Part shown: piece after piece, positions 8,301 to 9,336 of the stretch | How positions within the stretch are numbered: the stretch's first letter is position 1 | Layout: every line of letters starts with the position of its first letter | Assembly: GCA_022360075.1 (NCBI GenBank) | Contig: JAKSDN010001297.1 | Span: forward strand, 1-9,336 | DNA: 9,336 nucleotides | Direction: 5' to 3' | Source of the DNA: Kiloniellales bacterium | GTDB lineage: Bacteria; Pseudomonadota; Alphaproteobacteria; Kiloniellales; JAKSDN01 | Program-made: the position numbers and the translations under genes | The notes under the pieces: model-generated | Databases searched by the model: none | Seen by the model: only the letters and a program-made list of their open reading frames with translations | What the model was told of the DNA's origin: nothing

Positions 8301-8654
8301 GGGCGCCTGACGTCCGACGCACCCGGCATCCTGCGCTACCGCAGCGCGCAGGTGACCGCGAGCCTGCCGCCGGACGCGGACGCGCTCGAGCTTTTCAACA
8401 ATCCCGTGGACCTGACGCTGCGGGCGATGGAGAATTTCCACTACGACAGCCTGACCATCGAGATCGCCAAGGACGCCGCCGGAGACTCGAGCCTGAAGCT
8501 GCGTTTGGCCGGCAAGAACCCCGAGCTGCTCGATGGCTATCCCTTCAACCTCAACATCAATCTCGCCGGCAACGTGGAGCCGGTGCTGGCCGCCCTGCGC
8601 CAGGGCTTGTCGCTGAGCGAGGAATTGCTGGGCCAATCGTGGAAGCTTCGGTGA
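5346..8654 (+). CDS. ydbH: YdbH family AsmA-like intermembrane phospholipid transport protein
   Basis: This 1102-residue protein is anchored in the inner membrane and should extend through the periplasm. The basic start STKRRRWPF leads into one membrane segment (about 14-35). The rest is a long, polar, strand-rich chain with many short alternating segments, as expected for AsmA-like/TamB-type beta-groove proteins. The C-terminal third carries the YdbH-type signature: LGFSPGALQPRDLIPAL (about 800-817), an LTGALDW segment (about 828-834), SGSGKLSGSLPV (963-974), GILRYR, NFHYDSLTIEI, LRLAGKNPELLDGYPFNLNI and the terminal LGQSWKLR. In E. coli, YdbH acts redundantly with TamB and YhdP in moving phospholipids to the outer membrane and pairs with YnbE. 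The ynbE and ydbL genes downstream confirm the identity. It is longer than E. coli YdbH (about 880 residues), so extra groove length or additional repeats are likely. Function here is inferred from family and gene order. Confidence 0.92.
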   Translation: MAGDLQASTKRRRWPFVIAAFLLLLVLLSGTAVLLRTAIAEQIAIALLERRGVAAPALRVAELGVSRIRIEELALGTAKELTAAQIQADYDLGGLIAGDGPEAIAQVTIAGVTARIDLTSETPMLGSLQPLIEAGEADERTGPSDVLLPKILLSELRVEAETPLGAMTATASGEAGSSGPGAVTLDLATTVESALGRLSGRTSLVRTADGALDGRILIEQGALSLPAEQTGAAAEIGGLIGTIAVSMPPNGFPALAAELSLTDIGLEAGRFRSASLDLDVTESDVAADVQVNAEDDLLALALKATVKDYLEAPTASLALTFEGSSEAALFDRIALPLRQGQGRVELQAAGTLAPFAAFLKADQSNENAATAETAIDWLAAARLDGRLALRFAEIAYPGRFQGLAGRLALDASLHDRGLSLTLAADADLQNRQADPTWLTDLGLPPQALDWLSSGVRFRLPLREGRPVRITLQPDDDGLGLAFDGLAQLWTGLGNDQRGPAAALEARGELTLDETLALKTLTVPSLALRARDIAAEGQSLGELTYRGALSGAPNALEARGELRVTGGSLSYETVRARGVVLHVPATAGYLNGALELSLDKPARIEAKGISQRGGPALTEPIALTLTEGTVIWSPPSAEGTGGGRLAHDIALAPTRVALSAPQAEGPPVRVEAALGAARLRGEQEFGATYRGRAEMADSTIDLPDKLLRLEGLNLRARFEGPPGLPVTTSFKVARVVDRTLPARLPIVAVSGSLRRSGQRLQIEGEGRFPEVAALGDGTAIVFTGDYDVKRGAGRLQVQPLRLGFSPGALQPRDLIPALAELREVAGQADLTGALDWSKDSFQGEAKLGLRDLSFKRQEVSVEGLDLTLVLDRIQPLSSPPGQRLRVRRVETVLPIETIDASFHVLPGAPAKAMIERLSFAMAGGSFAVEDVLIDPGGDNFEAELAVLGLELEELFQALEIEGLSGSGKLSGSLPVAMAGETVVIRDGRLTSDAPGILRYRSAQVTASLPPDADALELFNNPVDLTLRAMENFHYDSLTIEIAKDAAGDSSLKLRLAGKNPELLDGYPFNLNINLAGNVEPVLAALRQGLSLSEELLGQSWKLR

Positions 8655-8779
8655 TCGGCTGCGTAATACAAGAATGCTTGTCACGACTCGCCACTTCGGC
8701 CCAGCATGGTCGCTCGTGATCGGGTATGGGCGGCTAAGGCGCCCTGTGGCGAGGCACGATCCGACGAAGGACGGCAGCG
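8655..8779. other. Spacer between ydbH and ynbE with a loose inverted repeat
   Basis: These 125 bases hold no gene. CTCGCCAC (8687-8694) and GTGGCGAG (8746-8753) form a perfect eight-base inverted repeat with a 51-base loop, which may be chance in GC-rich DNA. TTGTCA at 8678-8683 resembles a -35 box, but no good -10 follows at the right distance. A ribosome site, AAGGA (8767-8771), precedes ynbE. The gap is wide for an operon, so ynbE-ydbL could have its own weak promoter. Confidence 0.3.
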
Positions 8780-9022
8780 ATGATGCATAGCAGCGTTCAC
8801 CAGCAGGGTTCCGCCGGGCGGCAGGGAACCGTCATACTCCCGGGCGGCTCGCTCGCCGTGCTGGTCCTTGCGGCCGCGCTCGCCGCCGGCTGTACGCCCA
8901 CGGTCAAGGTCGAGGCACCGAAGGAGCCCATCACCATCAACCTGAACATTCAGGCGGATGTGCGGGTGAAGCTGGAAGAGCAGGCCAAGGAAGACATCAC
9001 GGCCAACCCGGACGTCTTCTGA
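8780..9022 (+). CDS. ynbE: YnbE family outer-membrane lipoprotein
   Basis: This is a small lipoprotein of 80 residues from ATG at 8780 (a second ATG follows at once at 8783), with AAGGA eight bases upstream. A hydrophobic segment (about 24-36) ends in the lipobox LAAGC with the lipidated cysteine at C38. The mature part is only 43 residues and carries the family motif VEAPKEPITINLNIQADVRV (44-63), followed by KEDITANPDVF at the end, matching E. coli YnbE in arrangement. In E. coli, YnbE is an outer-membrane lipoprotein that joins the C-terminal end of YdbH, completing a bridge between the membranes, probably by strand stacking. The N-terminal region before the hydrophobic core is about 20 residues with a single arginine, longer and less basic than a usual lipoprotein signal, and E. 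coli YnbE is about 61 residues in total. No better internal start is visible. Confidence 0.92.
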   Translation: MMHSSVHQQGSAGRQGTVILPGGSLAVLVLAAALAAGCTPTVKVEAPKEPITINLNIQADVRVKLEEQAKEDITANPDVF

Positions 9023-9085
9023 TCCGCTGCGCGGCCCGGGGGACGTCCGCCGCACCGACGAGAGGACATGGCGAAGGACGGATGC

Positions 9086-9336
9086 ATGCTTCAGCGTAAG
9101 GCAGTCGCCAGAACGGCTCTGGCACTTTTCTTTCTGGTTTTCGCCCTCTGGGCGCCGCCCGTCGCGGCCCAGTCACTCGATCAGCTCCGCGCATCCGGCG
9201 CGATCGGCGAGCGCTTCGACGGCTATGCGGAGGCGCGCGACCCCAGCGTCACCGCCCAGGTCCAGCAGATCAACGTCAAGCGCCGGCAGATCTACCAGCA
9301 GCGCGCCGCCGAACAGGGCGTGCCCGCCGCCCAAGT
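9086..9336 (+). CDS. ydbL: YdbL family (DUF1318) periplasmic protein, partial (3' end off the right edge)
   Basis: This is the third gene of the ydbH-ynbE-ydbL set, open to the window edge with 83 full codons visible. It begins MLQRKAVAR, then a hydrophobic core (about 10-24) ending PPVAAQ, a Sec signal peptide with probable cleavage near residues 28-29. The mature part starts SLDQLRASGAIGERFDGYAE and continues QINVKRRQIYQQRAAEQGV, the conserved DUF1318 pattern (a secreted protein with Gly-rich then Arg/Tyr/Gln-rich segments). In E. coli, YdbL is a periplasmic factor that modulates YnbE assembly. I chose ATG at 9086 because AAGGA (9074-9078) lies seven bases upstream and the signal peptide is then of normal shape. 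An in-frame ATG at 9068 has a ribosome-like GAGAGGA directly adjacent and would add six residues. The spacer after ynbE is 63 bases. Confidence 0.9.
   Translation, partial: MLQRKAVARTALALFFLVFALWAPPVAAQSLDQLRASGAIGERFDGYAEARDPSVTAQVQQINVKRRQIYQQRAAEQGVPAAQ

Noticed and set aside
8687..8753. Intrinsic terminator between ydbH and ynbE
   Set aside because: The stem is eight bases with a 51-base loop and no T-run, so it is too loose to call a terminator.

Overview
The window is strongly GC-rich and gene-dense and reads as a chromosomal segment of a Gram-negative alphaproteobacterium, probably Rhodospirillales-like or Rhizobiales-like. The grounds are the protein style, the outer-membrane lipid-transport genes and an alphaproteobacterial-type palindromic repeat. 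This is an inference from sequence character, not a database match.

Left part (1-5044): a peptide/nickel-type (Opp/Dpp) ABC importer arranged divergently. On the minus strand, two ATPase genes overlap by 8 bases: a DppD/OppD-like gene (1432 to 401), then a DppF/OppF-like gene (from 408, running off the left edge). On the plus strand lie a Tat-exported family 5 solute-binding protein (1596-3164), a DppB-like permease (3195-4175) and a DppC-like permease (4172-5044, sharing ATGA with the gene before it). Together these are all five parts of one importer: periplasmic receptor, two-subunit channel and two-subunit motor. The roughly 160 bases between the two arms must hold promoters for both. The substrate cannot be read from sequence.

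Middle (5045-5345): 301 bases without a gene. It holds a weak hairpin just after the permease stop, a 128-bp nested palindrome (5116-5243) whose two arms each carry their own inner hairpin, and the short leader of the next gene.

Right part (5346-9336): ydbH (1102 codons), ynbE (small lipoprotein) and the start of ydbL (cut by the window edge). In E. coli, YdbH is an AsmA-like protein thought to bridge inner and outer membranes for phospholipid transport, YnbE is its outer-membrane lipoprotein partner and YdbL is a periplasmic factor acting on YnbE. The same gene order here supports the same system.

I found no RNA genes, CRISPR array, insertion sequence or prophage gene, and no clearly undescribed system. 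The best leads are the nested palindrome, the enlarged YdbH and the divergent importer layout.
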